Of a stretch of DNA of 64,000 nt, positions 46,763 to 57,376 are shown piece after piece. The stretch lies in assembly GCF_014863585.1 (NCBI RefSeq), contig NZ_CP062253.1:6190001-6254000 (forward strand), read 5' to 3'. The stretch comes from Pseudomonas gozinkensis. Lineage in GTDB: Bacteria; Pseudomonadota; Gammaproteobacteria; Pseudomonadales; Pseudomonadaceae. The first letter of the stretch is position 1. The number at the start of each line of letters is the position of its first letter. The notes beneath the pieces are model-generated. The model worked only from the letters and a program-made list of their open reading frames with translations. It did no database searches and had not been told where the DNA came from. The position numbers and the translations under genes were made by a program.

Positions 46763-49636
46763 TCAGAGGTAATCGTCCACCGGCACGCAGGCGCAGAACA
46801 GGTTGCGGTCACCGTAGACGTTATCGACCCGGTTCACCGCAGGCCAATATTTGTGCGCCTTGGTGTGCGCATCCGGCGTGATGCCCCGCTCGATGCTGTA
46901 CGGCCGCTCCCACACGCCGGTGATATCAGCCAGGGTGTGCGGGGCCCGTTTGAGCGGGTTGTCCTCGGCCGGCCAGTTGCCGTTTTGCACCTCGGTGATT
47001 TCCGCGCGAATACTCAGCATCGCGCCGATGAAGCGATCCAGTTCAGCCTTGGATTCGCTCTCGGTCGGCTCGACCATCAAGGTACCCGGCACCGGGAACG
47101 ACATGGTCGGCGCGTGGAAGCCGTAATCCATCAGGCGCTTGGCGACGTCTTCTTCGCTGATGCCGGTGGCGGCCTTGAGCGGCCGCAGATCCAGAATGCA
47201 TTCGTGGGCGACCCGCTCGTTGCGCCCGGTGTACAGAACGGGGAACGCACCTGACAGATGCTGCGCCAAGTAGTTAGCCGCGAGGATCGCCACTTCGCTG
47301 GCGTCCGCCAGTTGCGGCCCCATCATCGCGATGTACATCCAGCTGATCGGCAGAATGCTCGCACTGCCCCACGGCGCGGCGCTGACCGCACCGTTTTGCG
47401 GTTGCGGCCCGTCGATCGGCACCACCGGATGATTGGCGACGAACGGTGCCAGATGCGCGCGAATACCAATCGGCCCCATGCCCGGCCCGCCTCCGCCGTG
47501 GGGAATGCAGAAGGTCTTGTGCAGGTTCATGTGTGACACGTCGGCGCCGATGTCCGCCGGCCGCGCCAGCCCGACCTGGGCATTGAGGTTGGCGCCGTCC
47601 ATGTAAACCTGGCCGCCGTGCTTGTGGATAACTTCGCAGATTTCGCTGATGCCTTCCTCGTACACGCCGTGGGTCGACGGGTAGGTCGCCATCAGGCACG
47701 ACAGTTTGTCCCCGGCCTCGGACGCCTTGGCTTTCAAATCCTCCAGATCAACGTTGCCGGCGTCGTCGCACTCGACAATCACCACGCGCATCCCGGCCAT
47801 CTGCGCCGAGGCCGGGTTGGTGCCGTGGGCCGAAGATGGAATCAGGCAGATATCCCGCCCGCCCTGCTGGCGGCTCTCGTGGTATTTGCGGATCGCCAGC
47901 AACCCGGCGTACTCGCCCTGGGCGCCGGAGTTGGGCTGCATGCAGATCGCATCGAACCCGGTGATCGCGCACAGCCAGCGCTCAAGCTCCTCGATCATCA
48001 GGGTGTAACCGACCGCCTGCTCACGGGGCACGAACGGGTGCAGGTTGGCGAATTGCGGCCAGGTGATCGGGATCATTTCGCTGGTGGCGTTGAGTTTCAT
48101 GGTGCAGGAGCCCAGCGGGATCATCGACTGGTTGAGCGCCAGATCCTTGTTCTCCAGCTGCTTGAGGTAGCGCAGCATCTCGGTTTCGCTGTGGTGGGCG
48201 TTGAACACCGGGTGACGCAGGTACGGCGTGCTGCGTTGCAGCGTGTCGGGAATGCCGGAGGTCAGCGTTTCAGCGTCGAGATCACCGACGCTCAACCCGT
48301 GATCGGCGCCCAGCAGCACATCGAACAGTCTGGCCACGGTGTTTTCATCACAGGTCTCGTCGAGGCTCAGGCCCAGTTGGCCGCGACCGAGGATGCGCAG
48401 GTTGATCTGCGCGGCCCGGGCACTTTCGATGATCGCGGTTTGCGCCCCGCCCACGTCCAGCGTGAGGGTGTCGAAGAAATGTTGGTTGAGGCGCTTGATG
48501 CCATGGCGCTCAAGCCCGGCGGCGAGAATACAGGTCAGCCGGTGCACGCGCTGGGCGATTCGTTTCAGCCCTTCCGGACCGTGATAGACCGCATAGAAAC
48601 TGGCGATGTTGGCCAGCAGGACCTGTGCGGTGCAGATGTTCGAATTGGCCTTCTCCCGGCGGATATGCTGTTCGCGGGTTTGCAGGGCCATGCGCAACGC
48701 AACGTTGCCACGGGCATCTTTCGACACGCCGATGATCCGCCCCGGTATCGCCCGTTTGTATTCCTCGCGACTGGCGAAAAACGCTGCGTGCGGGCCGCCG
48801 TAACCCATCGGCACGCCGAAGCGCTGGGATGAGCCAAACACCACATCGGCACCCAGTTCGCCCGGCGGGGTCAGCAGCAACAGACTGAGCAGATCGGCCG
48901 CCACGCACGCCAGCGCTTGCTGCGCGTGCAGGTGATCGATCAGTGGCCGCAAGTCGCGAACTTCGCCGTGGGTGTCGGGGTATTGCAGCAACGCGCCGAA
49001 CACCTGGTGCTGCTTCAAGTTATCCACAGCGTCGACAATCAACTCGAAGCCGAAGCCTTCGGCGCGGGTCTGCACCACGGAAATGGTTTGTGGATGACAG
49101 TTTTCGTCGACGAAGAACAGATTGCTTTTCGACTTCGCCACACGCTTGGCCAGGGCCATGGCTTCCGCCGCGGCGGTGGCTTCATCGAGCAGCGAAGCGT
49201 TGGCCAGTTCAAGGCCGGTGAGGTCGATGGTCAGTTGCTGAAAGTTGAGCAACGCTTCGAGCCGGCCCTGGGCGATTTCCGGTTGATAAGGCGTGTAGGC
49301 CGTGTACCAGCCGGGATTTTCCAGCACGTTGCGCAGGATGACGGTCGGCGTCAGGGTGCCGTGGTAGCCCATGCCGATCAGGCTGGTCCAGACCTGGTTC
49401 TGCTCGGCATAACCGCGCAGCTTTGCCAGCGCCGCCTGTTCGTCCAGCGCCGGCGGCAGGTCCAGCTCGCGGTTGAGGCGAATGCCTGGCGGCACGGTCT
49501 GTTCGATCAGTTCGACCCGGCTGCCGAGGCCTAGGCTGTCGAGCATCGCCTGCTGCTCGGCGGCATCGGGGCCGAGGTGGCGGCGCAGAAAGGCATGGGG
49601 ATCGCGTAACTGGCTCAGGGATGGCAACTGGGACAT
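46763..49636 (-). CDS. gcvP: glycine dehydrogenase (P protein), GcvP
   Basis: 957 residues, the single-chain P protein. It decarboxylates glycine with PLP and passes the aminomethyl group to GcvH. The PLP lysine is K707 in [15 protein letters not shown]. The N-terminal half is the paired non-catalytic copy ([36 protein letters not shown]). It is downstream of gcvH on the same strand but separated from it by a terminator. The upstream gene order is gcvT, gcvH, gcvP as in E. coli. Confidence 0.95.
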   Translation of the reverse strand: MSQLPSLSQLRDPHAFLRRHLGPDAAEQQAMLDSLGLGSRVELIEQTVPPGIRLNRELDLPPALDEQAALAKLRGYAEQNQVWTSLIGMGYHGTLTPTVILRNVLENPGWYTAYTPYQPEIAQGRLEALLNFQQLTIDLTGLELANASLLDEATAAAEAMALAKRVAKSKSNLFFVDENCHPQTISVVQTRAEGFGFELIVDAVDNLKQHQVFGALLQYPDTHGEVRDLRPLIDHLHAQQALACVAADLLSLLLLTPPGELGADVVFGSSQRFGVPMGYGGPHAAFFASREEYKRAIPGRIIGVSKDARGNVALRMALQTREQHIRREKANSNICTAQVLLANIASFYAVYHGPEGLKRIAQRVHRLTCILAAGLERHGIKRLNQHFFDTLTLDVGGAQTAIIESARAAQINLRILGRGQLGLSLDETCDENTVARLFDVLLGADHGLSVGDLDAETLTSGIPDTLQRSTPYLRHPVFNAHHSETEMLRYLKQLENKDLALNQSMIPLGSCTMKLNATSEMIPITWPQFANLHPFVPREQAVGYTLMIEELERWLCAITGFDAICMQPNSGAQGEYAGLLAIRKYHESRQQGGRDICLIPSSAHGTNPASAQMAGMRVVIVECDDAGNVDLEDLKAKASEAGDKLSCLMATYPSTHGVYEEGISEICEVIHKHGGQVYMDGANLNAQVGLARPADIGADVSHMNLHKTFCIPHGGGGPGMGPIGIRAHLAPFVANHPVVPIDGPQPQNGAVSAAPWGSASILPISWMYIAMMGPQLADASEVAILAANYLAQHLSGAFPVLYTGRNERVAHECILDLRPLKAATGISEEDVAKRLMDYGFHAPTMSFPVPGTLMVEPTESESKAELDRFIGAMLSIRAEITEVQNGNWPAEDNPLKRAPHTLADITGVWERPYSIERGITPDAHTKAHKYWPAVNRVDNVYGDRNLFCACVPVDDYL

Positions 49637-49726
49637 GACGGGCTCTCTCTTGGCTGGCGGCTCGGCGTCAATGCAACACGGTCAAACCAGCATAGCAGCC
49701 ACCCCGACGGCAAAAGTCCCGGGCAG

Positions 49727-49753
49727 AAAAAAGCCCCGACGGGTCGGGGCTTT
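49727..49753 (-). terminator. intrinsic terminator between gcvH and gcvP
   Basis: On the minus strand AAAGCCCCGACCCGTCGGGGCT is followed by five more Ts: an 8-base GC stem with an A run before it. This should end most gcvTH transcripts before gcvP. Confidence 0.9.
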
Positions 49754-49771
49754 GGGGGTCTCGCCTGCAGC

Positions 49772-50155
49772 TTATTCGCCGATGGCAGCCTTGTAGGCGG
49801 CAGCGTCGAGCAGCTTGTCCAGCTCGGCCTTGTCGCTTGGCTTGAGCTTGAAGATCCACGCGGCGTACGGATCGTTGTTCAGTTCTTCCGGCGCGCTGGC
49901 CAGTTCCTCGTTGACAGCAATCACTTCGCCACCAACCGGGGAATAGATGTCGGAAGCGGCCTTGACCGACTCGACGACACCGGCGGCATCACCGGCGGCG
50001 AACACCTTGCCCACTTCTGCCAGCTCGACAAACACCACATCACCCAACGCTTCCTGGGCGTGATCGCTGATGCCCACGGTGACGGTGCCGTCGGCTTCCA
50101 GGCGCGCCCATTCATGACTTTCGGCAAAACGCAGTTCAGCTGGGATGTTGCTCAT
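49772..50155 (-). CDS. gcvH: glycine cleavage system H protein
   Basis: 127 residues. The lipoate-bearing lysine is K65 in [14 protein letters not shown], within the usual hammerhead domain. [18 protein letters not shown] is the standard start; five extra upstream residues are not used. It shuttles the aminomethyl group between GcvP, GcvT and Lpd. It lies about 49 bases after gcvT. Confidence 0.96.
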   Translation of the reverse strand: MSNIPAELRFAESHEWARLEADGTVTVGISDHAQEALGDVVFVELAEVGKVFAAGDAAGVVESVKAASDIYSPVGGEVIAVNEELASAPEELNNDPYAAWIFKLKPSDKAELDKLLDAAAYKAAIGE

Positions 50156-50204
50156 GCTCGGTGTCCTCAAGAAATTGTCAGCGGTCGTGCCCGCCGGAAA
50201 AGGT

Positions 50205-51287
50205 TTAGATCAAGGTTTTGCCGTGACGGACAAAGGTCGGTTTGACCACGCGTACCGGATACCACTTGCCACGGATTTCCACTTCGGCGCGGTCGGCAGT
50301 CGCCATCGGTACACGCGCCAGGGCAATCGACTTGCTAAGCGTAGGAGAGAAACTACCACTGGTGATCTCCCCTTCGCCAACATCAGCGATACGAACCACC
50401 TGATGAGCCCGCAAAACCCCGCGTTCCTCAAGCACCAGGCCGACCAGTTTATGCTGCACGCCGGCGGTTTTTTCCGCTTCCAGCGCGTCGCGACCGATGA
50501 ACCGGCGCGTGGCCGGCTCCCAGGCGATGCTCCAGGCCATGTTCGAGGCCAGTGGCGAAACGTCCTGGTGGATGTCCTGACCGTAAAGGTTCATGCCGGC
50601 TTCGACCCGCAGCGTGTCGCGGGCACCGAGGCCGATGGGGGAAATGCCGGCGCCCACCAGATCGTTGAAAAACCCGGGGGCCTGATCGGCCGGCAGGGCG
50701 ATTTCCAGTCCGTCCTCACCGGTGTAGCCCGTGCGCGCAATGAACCAGTCGCCGTCGACGTGACCTTCGAAAGGCTTGAGCATCTGGATCAGGTTGGCGC
50801 GGGACTGGGTCACCAGCTCGGCAATCTTGTGCCGGGCATGGGGGCCTTGAATGGCGAGCATCGCCAGCTCGGAGCGTTCGTGCATTTGCACATCGAAACT
50901 GCCCAGCTGCGCCTGCATCCAGGCCAGGTCCTGATCGCGGGTGGAGGCATTGACCACCAGACGATAACCGTCCTCGAGCCGGTAGACGATCATGTCGTCG
51001 ACGATGCCGCCGCGCTCGTTGAGCATGGTGCTGTACAACGCACGGCCGGGGCTGTGCAGGCGTTCGACATCATTGGCCAGCAAATGCTGGAGCCAGGCCT
51101 TGGCCTGGGGGCCGGTGACATCGATCACGGTCATGTGGGAAACATCGAACACCCCGCAATCGCGGCGCACCTGATGGTGTTCCTCGACCTGCGAGCCGTA
51201 ATGCAGGGGCATGTCCCAACCGCCAAAATCGACCATCTTCGCGCCGAGGGCGAGATGCAGGTCATACAGAGGCGTACGCTGTCCCAT
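50205..51287 (-). CDS. gcvT: glycine cleavage aminomethyltransferase (T protein)
   Basis: 360 residues. [20 protein letters not shown] begins it, then [29 protein letters not shown] and [15 protein letters not shown]. It transfers the methylene unit from GcvH to tetrahydrofolate. It is the first gene of gcvTH; the leader at 51288-51440 has no convincing glycine riboswitch. GGAGAAA precedes the ATG. Confidence 0.95.
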   Translation of the reverse strand: MGQRTPLYDLHLALGAKMVDFGGWDMPLHYGSQVEEHHQVRRDCGVFDVSHMTVIDVTGPQAKAWLQHLLANDVERLHSPGRALYSTMLNERGGIVDDMIVYRLEDGYRLVVNASTRDQDLAWMQAQLGSFDVQMHERSELAMLAIQGPHARHKIAELVTQSRANLIQMLKPFEGHVDGDWFIARTGYTGEDGLEIALPADQAPGFFNDLVGAGISPIGLGARDTLRVEAGMNLYGQDIHQDVSPLASNMAWSIAWEPATRRFIGRDALEAEKTAGVQHKLVGLVLEERGVLRAHQVVRIADVGEGEITSGSFSPTLSKSIALARVPMATADRAEVEIRGKWYPVRVVKPTFVRHGKTLI

Positions 51288-51444
51288 GGGTTTCTCCTTC
51301 CGGGCGTGGCGAAGGTGCGGAGCGCTGCTGCACGGATCGGAAAGCCCTGTAAAAAAAGGCTTTCAGCCGATTTCAGCGACAGGGTCTGTCAGACGGACCG
51401 CACCGAATGCCGCGCATTGTAGCCGCATGATTCAGGTCTCACTA

Positions 51445-53061
51445 CTAAGTGTTTCGATGCGCCGAACGGCGAATAAGTCCGATGACCGGCAACAAGCCGA
51501 CCAGCACTAACGTCAGCGCCGGCAACGACGCCCTCGCCCATTCCCCTTCGCTGGTCATTTCGAAGATCCGCACCGCCAGCGTGTCCCAGCCAAACGGGCG
51601 CATCAGCAGGGTCGCGGGCATTTCCTTGAGCACATCGACGAACACCAGCAACGCGGCGCTGAGCGTGCCGGGCAGCAACAGCGGCAGATACACTTTGAAA
51701 AACAGTCGCGGCCCACTGACACCCAGGCTACGTGCCGCTTCAGGCAAAGAGGGCCGTATACGCGCCAGACTGCTTTCCAGCGGCCCATAGGCCACCGCCA
51801 CGAACCGCACCAGATACGCCAGCAGCAACGCCGCCAGACTGCCCAGCAGCAACGGTTTGCCCGCACCGCCGAGCCAGCCGGACAGCGGAATCACCAGCTC
51901 CCGATCCAGATAACTGAATGCGAGCATGATCGACACCGCCAGCACCGACCCTGGCAAGGCATAACCGAGATTGGCCAGACCGACTGCGGAATTGATCGTC
52001 CGGGTGGGCGCCAGACGCCGGGCGAACGCCAACAACATCGCCACGCCAACCGTGATCAACGCCGCCATGCCGCCCAGATACAGCGTATGGAGAATCAGCC
52101 CGGCGTAGCGCTCATCCAGATCGAATCGCCCGCGCTGCCAGAACCACACCACCAGTTGCAGCACCGGAATGACAAACGCGCAGGCGAACACCAGACCACA
52201 CCAGCCGGTCGCCGCCCAGGCCTTTGGCCCCCGCAGGTGATACAGCGCCTTGACCCGTGGCCTTTCATTACTTGCCCGGTTCGCGCCACGGGCACGACGT
52301 TCGCCGTACAGCACCAGCATCACCACCAGCAGCAACAGGCTGGCCAGTTGCGCGGCGCTTGGCAGGCTGAAGAAGCCGTACCAGGTCTTGTAGATCGCGG
52401 TGGTGAACGTGTCGAAGTTGAACACCGACACCGCGCCGAAATCCGCCAGGGTTTCCATCAATGCCAGCGCCACGCCGGCACCGATGGCCGGGCGGGCCAT
52501 CGGCAATGCCACACGCCAGAATGCTTGCCACGGCGACTGACCGAGCACTCGCGCGGCTTCCATCAATCCCTTGCCCTGCGCCAGGAACGCAGTGCGCGCC
52601 AATAGATAAACGTAGGGATAAAACACCAGCACCAACACCAGAATCACCCCGCCGGTGGATCGCACTCGCGGCAGGCGCAGGCCGGTGCCGAACCATTCGC
52701 GCAGCAGGGTTTGCACGGGGCCTGCGAAGTCCAGCAGGCCGACGAAGACGAACGCCAGCACGTAGGCCGGGATTGCGAACGGCAGCATCAGCGCCCAGTC
52801 GAGCCAGCGTCGCCCGGGGAATTCGCAGAGGCTGGTGAGCCAGGCGAGGCTTACGCCGATCAGCGTCACGCCGACGCCTACGCCGAGGACCAGCGTCAGG
52901 GTGTTGCCCAGCAGACGCGGCATCTGGGTTTCCCACAGGTGCGACCAGATCTGGTGATCGATGGTTTGCCATGAGAGCAGGAGCACGCTGAGGGGGAGCA
53001 GCACCAACGCGGCGATGGCGAAGACGATGGGGTACCAGCGGCGTTGGGCGGGGTGGGCCAA
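51445..53061 (-). CDS. iron ABC transporter permease, FbpB-like
   Basis: 538 residues from a TTG at 53061; another TTG 18 bases upstream is possible, and no ATG is available. The chain has two homologous halves with about twelve helices in all and two EAA loops: EAARVLGQSPWQAFWRVALP and LPEAARSLGVSGPRLFFKVY. This is the duplicated FbpB/ThiP-like form for ferric iron. It follows the binding-protein gene at 53225. No cognate ATPase (fbpC) is in the window. A composite repeat lies directly at its 5' end, which is why the start is hard to place. Confidence 0.85.
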   Translation of the reverse strand: MAHPAQRRWYPIVFAIAALVLLPLSVLLLSWQTIDHQIWSHLWETQMPRLLGNTLTLVLGVGVGVTLIGVSLAWLTSLCEFPGRRWLDWALMLPFAIPAYVLAFVFVGLLDFAGPVQTLLREWFGTGLRLPRVRSTGGVILVLVLVFYPYVYLLARTAFLAQGKGLMEAARVLGQSPWQAFWRVALPMARPAIGAGVALALMETLADFGAVSVFNFDTFTTAIYKTWYGFFSLPSAAQLASLLLLVVMLVLYGERRARGANRASNERPRVKALYHLRGPKAWAATGWCGLVFACAFVIPVLQLVVWFWQRGRFDLDERYAGLILHTLYLGGMAALITVGVAMLLAFARRLAPTRTINSAVGLANLGYALPGSVLAVSIMLAFSYLDRELVIPLSGWLGGAGKPLLLGSLAALLLAYLVRFVAVAYGPLESSLARIRPSLPEAARSLGVSGPRLFFKVYLPLLLPGTLSAALLVFVDVLKEMPATLLMRPFGWDTLAVRIFEMTSEGEWARASLPALTLVLVGLLPVIGLIRRSAHRNT

Positions 53062-53084
53062 GGAAACAGTCTCGTTCAAATGAT

Positions 53085-53202
53085 TGTGCCCACGCTCTGC
53101 GTGGGCACACATTCTGTGACGCTCTGCGTCACGCTGTCGATGATGCGACGCAGAGCGTCGAGGGCTGCATTCCCACGCAGACGGTTCGACGTGGGAACGA
53201 TC
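53085..53202. repeat. composite palindromic repeat, copy B
   Basis: Inverted relative to copy A at 35375. It contains GTGCCCACGCTCTGCGTGGGCAC, the GTGACGCTCTGCGTCAC unit, GACGCAGAGCGTC and the closing CGTGGGAACGATC arm. It lies between the two iron-transport genes. Confidence 0.85.
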
Positions 53203-53224
53203 AAACAGTGCTGTCAGGGATGAC

Positions 53225-54229
53225 TCAGTTCCAACCCGCCCGATCCATCATCCGGATCGCTTCAGCCTGTCGCTTGCCCGCCACTTCAACCGGCAGCGTA
53301 TCGGCCACAAATTGCCCCCAGGCCGCCACTTCCTCCGAAGGCTTCACTGCCGGATTCGCCGGGAATTCCTGGTTCACGTCGGCAAAGATCTTCTGCGCCT
53401 CAGGCGTGGTCATCCACTCCACCAGCGCCTTGGCCGCTTCCGGGTGCGGCGCATGTCTGGTCAGGCCGATGCCCGACAGGTTGACGTGCACCCCGCGATC
53501 CGCCTGGTTCGGCCAGAACAGTTTCACCGGCAGTTCCGGCTTCTGCTTGTGCAGGCGGCCGTAGTAGTAGGTGTTGACGATGCCGACGTCGCACTGGCCG
53601 GCGTTGATCGCCTCCAGCACCGCGACGTCGTCGGAGAACACGTCGGTGGACAGGTTGTTGACCCAGCCCTTGAGGATCTTCTCGGTCTTCTCGGCGCCAT
53701 GCACTTCGATCATGGTGGCGGTCAGCGACTGGTTGTAGACCTTCTTCGCCGTGCGCAGGCACAGACGGCCTTCCCAGTTCTTGTCGGCCAGCGCTTCGTA
53801 GGTGGTCAGTTCGCCCGGCTTCACCCGTTCGGTGGAATAGGCGATGGTCCGCGCGCGCAGGCTCAGACCGGTCCAGGCGTGGCTGGACGAGCGATATTGC
53901 AGGGGAATGTTGGCGTCGATGGTTTTCGAGGTGAACGGCTGGAGAATGCCCATCTGCTCGGCCTGCCAGAGGTTGCCGGCATCGACGGTCAACAGCAGGT
54001 CGGCGGTAGCGTTCTCGCCCTCGGCCTTGATGCGCTGCATCAGCGGCGCTTCCTTGTCGGTGATGAACTTGATCTTCACCCCGGTCTTGGCGGTGTAGGC
54101 ATCGAACACCGGCTTGATCAGCTCATCGATACGCGAGGAGTAGACCACCACCTCGTCGGCGGCCTGGGCGGCAGTGCTGCCGATCAGGGTCAGGGCCAGT
54201 GCGGTCAGAACACGCTTGGATGCCAACAT
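53225..54229 (-). CDS. ferric iron-binding periplasmic protein, FbpA-like
   Basis: 334 residues with a signal peptide ending AQA near 23. [20 protein letters not shown] opens the mature part, and [15 protein letters not shown] has the tyrosine pair expected to bind Fe3+. The region [21 protein letters not shown] is also typical. It feeds the permease downstream. Affinity for other metals cannot be excluded. Confidence 0.87.
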   Translation of the reverse strand: MLASKRVLTALALTLIGSTAAQAADEVVVYSSRIDELIKPVFDAYTAKTGVKIKFITDKEAPLMQRIKAEGENATADLLLTVDAGNLWQAEQMGILQPFTSKTIDANIPLQYRSSSHAWTGLSLRARTIAYSTERVKPGELTTYEALADKNWEGRLCLRTAKKVYNQSLTATMIEVHGAEKTEKILKGWVNNLSTDVFSDDVAVLEAINAGQCDVGIVNTYYYGRLHKQKPELPVKLFWPNQADRGVHVNLSGIGLTRHAPHPEAAKALVEWMTTPEAQKIFADVNQEFPANPAVKPSEEVAAWGQFVADTLPVEVAGKRQAEAIRMMDRAGWN

Positions 54230-54355
54230 GGGAGCGGTCTCTCGGTCGGGAAAAGTGGCCCAAATGATAAGGACTCACATTTACGAGCTCAATCGAACAC
54301 TTTCCCAAGGAGTTACCAGATGTTGCACGGCATAGGCGGTGCCTGATCTGACGCC

Positions 54356-54441
54356 TTCGCGGGCAAGCCCGCTCCCACAGGGTTCCAGGGTGTACTCAAA
54401 TTTGAATTTCACACTGACCACTGTGGGAGCGGGCTTGCTCC
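54356..54441. repeat. REP pair
   Basis: CGCGGGCAAGCCCGCTCCCA and TGTGGGAGCGGGCTTGCTC are opposed arms, between fbpA and ubiI. Confidence 0.82.
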
Positions 54442-54483
54442 GGGCGGCGATCCGACGAAAGGGCCCTCAGTCCCAACGGAGAA

Positions 54484-55707
54484 TTAAGGTTTAGCCAGGA
54501 CTGGAAGGTCCCCGGTCAACCCCAATGCTTCGCGCACGAACAACGCTTTGGCCTCTGGCATCTGCTCGACGATTTTCAGCCCGGTGTTGCGCAACCAGCG
54601 CAGCGGCAGCGGATCGGCCTGGAACAAGCGCTCGAAGCCTTCCATCGCCGCCATCAGTGCCAGGTTGTGCGGCATGCGCCGACGCTCGTAGCGGCTCAGG
54701 ACTTTCACGTCCGCCAGACGCTCGCCGCGTTCGTGCGCTTGCAACAGCACTTCGGCCAGCACCGCGGCGTCGAGGAATCCGAGGTTCACGCCCTGCCCCG
54801 CCAACGGGTGAATGGTGTGCGCGGCATCACCGATCAGTGCCAGGCCTTCGGCCACGTAGCGTTTGGCGTGGCGTTGACGCAGCGGCACACACAGGCGCGG
54901 GTCGGCGCTGATGACGTCGCCGAGACAACCTTCGAAGGCGCGCTCCAGCTCACGGCAGAAGTCCGCTTCATCCAGCGCCATCAGCCGTTCGGCTTCGCTC
55001 GGCGTGGTCGACCAGACGATCGAGCACCAATCCTGCTGACCGTCACGCTCCAGCGGCAGAAACGCCAGCGGCCCGTGATCGGTGAAGCGCTGCCACGCGG
55101 TCATACGGTGCGGTTTACTGCTGCGCACGCTGGTGACGATGGCGTGGTGCAGATAATCCCACTCACGGGTGGCGACGCCGGTGAGACGGCGCACGGCGGA
55201 GTTGGCGCCGTCTGCCGCGATCACCAACGGTGCGCGCAAGGTGCGGCCGTCGGCCAGGGTCAGCAGCCAGTCGTCACCGGAGCGGCGCATCTGCTCCAGT
55301 CGCGCGTTGGCCAGCAGGCCCATATCGCAATCGTGCAGACGATCGAGCAAGGCGTCCTGGACCACGCGGTTTTCGACGATATGCCCCAGCACATCGGCGT
55401 GCACGCTGCTGGCCGAAAAGTGAATCTGGCCGGTGCCGCTGCCGTCCCAGACGTGCATGTCGGTGTACGGGCTGCTGCGTCGGTTGACGATGCCGTCCCA
55501 CACGCCGAGGCGATCGAGGATCCGCTGACTGGCCGCCGACAGTGCGCTCACCCGTGGTTCGAACGGCGCGTCGCCATCGAAGGGTTTGACGCTCAACGGG
55601 CTGCCGTCGAGCAGCAGGACTTCCAGCCCGCTGCCCTGCAACGCCAGCGCCAGGGCACTGCCGACCATTCCGGCTCCGACAATCAGCACATCCGCGCGCA
55701 TTTCCAT
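54484..55707 (-). CDS. ubiI: UbiI-type ubiquinone monooxygenase
   Basis: 407 residues, UbiH/UbiI/VisC flavin monooxygenase. The FAD fold begins VLIVGAGMVGSALALALQGSG; GDAAHTIHPLAGQGVNLGFL is the second FAD motif. In E. coli the second gene after ubiH is UbiI, which adds the C5 hydroxyl in ubiquinone synthesis. The name rests on this synteny and on the difference from ubiH; UbiF is the alternative. Its start could be either of two nearby ATGs. Confidence 0.85.
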   Translation of the reverse strand: MEMRADVLIVGAGMVGSALALALQGSGLEVLLLDGSPLSVKPFDGDAPFEPRVSALSAASQRILDRLGVWDGIVNRRSSPYTDMHVWDGSGTGQIHFSASSVHADVLGHIVENRVVQDALLDRLHDCDMGLLANARLEQMRRSGDDWLLTLADGRTLRAPLVIAADGANSAVRRLTGVATREWDYLHHAIVTSVRSSKPHRMTAWQRFTDHGPLAFLPLERDGQQDWCSIVWSTTPSEAERLMALDEADFCRELERAFEGCLGDVISADPRLCVPLRQRHAKRYVAEGLALIGDAAHTIHPLAGQGVNLGFLDAAVLAEVLLQAHERGERLADVKVLSRYERRRMPHNLALMAAMEGFERLFQADPLPLRWLRNTGLKIVEQMPEAKALFVREALGLTGDLPVLAKP

Positions 55708-55710
55708 GCT

Positions 55711-56196
55711 TTAAGCCTGTCTCGCTGGCGGCTTGAGCCGCACGTAAAGGGTTTTACCGACCCGCGCCACCAGGTTGCCGGCGCCGTCATGAATGTCGAC
55801 CTGCAACTGCGGCAGGTATTTCTCGCCACTGGCGGTCTGCCGACGAATCTCGTCGAGCAGGGTGTCGTCGATGTTGAACCGGGCGAACACCGGGCCTTTG
55901 CCCGGCGAAATGAAATCAATGTCGGCGGCCTTGTCCCAGACGATGTACCGCGAACCGAGGTTCTCCATGAGCATCAACATGAAGAACGGATCGACCATCG
56001 AATACAGACTGCCGCCGAACTGGGTGCCGACGTAATTGCGGTTGTACCAGCCCAGGCCCATCGAGACCTGAATGTCACGAAAGTCATCGCTGATGTGCCG
56101 CACCCGGACACCGGCGCCGAAGTACGGCGGGTAGAACGTCATGATCCAGCGCATCAGTCGCGCTTTACCGAAAGTCTTTATCAGCCACTCACGCAT
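55711..56196 (-). CDS. DUF4442 hotdog-fold protein
   Basis: 161 residues. The DUF4442/YiiD-C-like hotdog segment is VGTQFGGSLYSMVDPFFMLM, followed by ISPGKGPVFARFNIDD and the C-terminal LQVDIHDGAGNLVARVGKTL. It probably acts on acyl thioesters. It overlaps the ubiH stop by eight bases and is four bases before ubiI, so all three are coupled. A longer frame into ubiH is not a real start. Its role in quinone synthesis is unknown. Confidence 0.8.
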   Translation of the reverse strand: MREWLIKTFGKARLMRWIMTFYPPYFGAGVRVRHISDDFRDIQVSMGLGWYNRNYVGTQFGGSLYSMVDPFFMLMLMENLGSRYIVWDKAADIDFISPGKGPVFARFNIDDTLLDEIRRQTASGEKYLPQLQVDIHDGAGNLVARVGKTLYVRLKPPARQA

Positions 56197-57376
56197 CCGG
56201 CCGCGTCCCCAGCCCCATGGCCTGGCGGGCGAACCAGCGTTTGGCCGGCGGCAGCAGATCGAGGCCGAGCAGGCCGATGTTGCGCCCCAGCGACACCAGC
56301 GGCTGGGTGCTGCCGAACAGGCGCGTGACCTGATCGGAGAAGCCGACGGTGAGGTCCTGATCGAGGCGCTGACGCTCGCGATAAGCCTGCAACGTGGCGA
56401 AGTCACCCAGCGGTTTGTCGCTGGCCAGCAGCGCGGCGGCCAACGCGTCGGCATCGCGCAGTGACAGGTTGAAACCCTGCCCGGCAATCGGGTGCAGGCT
56501 GTGGGCAGCGTTGCCGAGGACGGCCAGATGCGAGCGCACCTGCTCTTCGGCCTCCACCAGCGACAGCGGGTACAGATGCCGCGCGCCGACCTGTTTCAGG
56601 GTGCCGAGGCGGTAACCGAACACGCCTTGCAGCTCGCTGAGGAAATCACGTTCGCTCAGGTCGGCCAGCCGTTGCGCGTCCATGCCCAGACGGGTCCAGA
56701 CCAGCGCGCAACGGTTCTCCGGCAGCGGCAGCAGCGCCATCGGGCCTTCGTCGGTGAAGCGCTCGAACGCCATGCCGTTGTGCGCTTCGCTCGGGGTGAT
56801 GTTGGCAATCAGCGCGCTCTGGTTGTACGGGCGCTTGCGTACGTTGATGCCCAGCTGTTCGCGCAGACCGGAACGGCCGCCATCGGCGAGCACCGCCAGA
56901 TCGCACTCGACCGTCGTTTCGTCGTTGAGGGTCAGGCGGTAGCCGTCCGGCAATGGTTCCATGCGGGTGACTTCCGCCGGGCAGCGCCAGCTGATCACCT
57001 CTTTATCGAGGTGTTGCCACAGGCACTGGCCGAGCCAGGCGTTTTCCACTACATAGCCGAGCGCCGGCACGCCCTCTTCCATCGCCGAAAGACGGGCGGT
57101 GGAGAAACGACCACGGTCGGACACATGAATCTGCTTGATCGGCTCGGCGCGGCGGGAGATTTCCTGCCACACGCCCAGTCGCTGATAAATCTGCCGCGAG
57201 CCGAAGGACAGCGCCGAAGAACGCGCGTCGTAGCTTGGTTGCCAGGTGTCACCGGGGGCGAACGGTTCGATCAGCACGATCTTCCAGCCACGGGCCTTGG
57301 CCCCGGCCTGCAAGGCCAACGCCAGACTGGCGCCGACCAGACCGCCACCGATGATTGCCAGATTGACCCGGCTCAT
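56189..57376 (-). CDS. ubiH: 2-octaprenyl-6-methoxyphenol hydroxylase UbiH
   Basis: 395 residues. NLAIIGGGLVGASLALALQ is the FAD-binding N-terminus and GNAAHSLHPIAGQGFNLSLR the second flavin motif. It hydroxylates the ubiquinone ring (position C1 in E. coli). It overlaps pepP by four bases. Order pepP-ubiH-ubiI as in E. coli supports the assignment. Confidence 0.93.
   Translation of the reverse strand: MSRVNLAIIGGGLVGASLALALQAGAKARGWKIVLIEPFAPGDTWQPSYDARSSALSFGSRQIYQRLGVWQEISRRAEPIKQIHVSDRGRFSTARLSAMEEGVPALGYVVENAWLGQCLWQHLDKEVISWRCPAEVTRMEPLPDGYRLTLNDETTVECDLAVLADGGRSGLREQLGINVRKRPYNQSALIANITPSEAHNGMAFERFTDEGPMALLPLPENRCALVWTRLGMDAQRLADLSERDFLSELQGVFGYRLGTLKQVGARHLYPLSLVEAEEQVRSHLAVLGNAAHSLHPIAGQGFNLSLRDADALAAALLASDKPLGDFATLQAYRERQRLDQDLTVGFSDQVTRLFGSTQPLVSLGRNIGLLGLDLLPPAKRWFARQAMGLGTRPDA

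Noticed and set aside
51288..51440. Glycine riboswitch before gcvT
   Set aside because: I looked for the paired aptamer consensus in the leader and saw only a GAAAGCC/GGGCTTTC hairpin around an A/T run, so there is no support.
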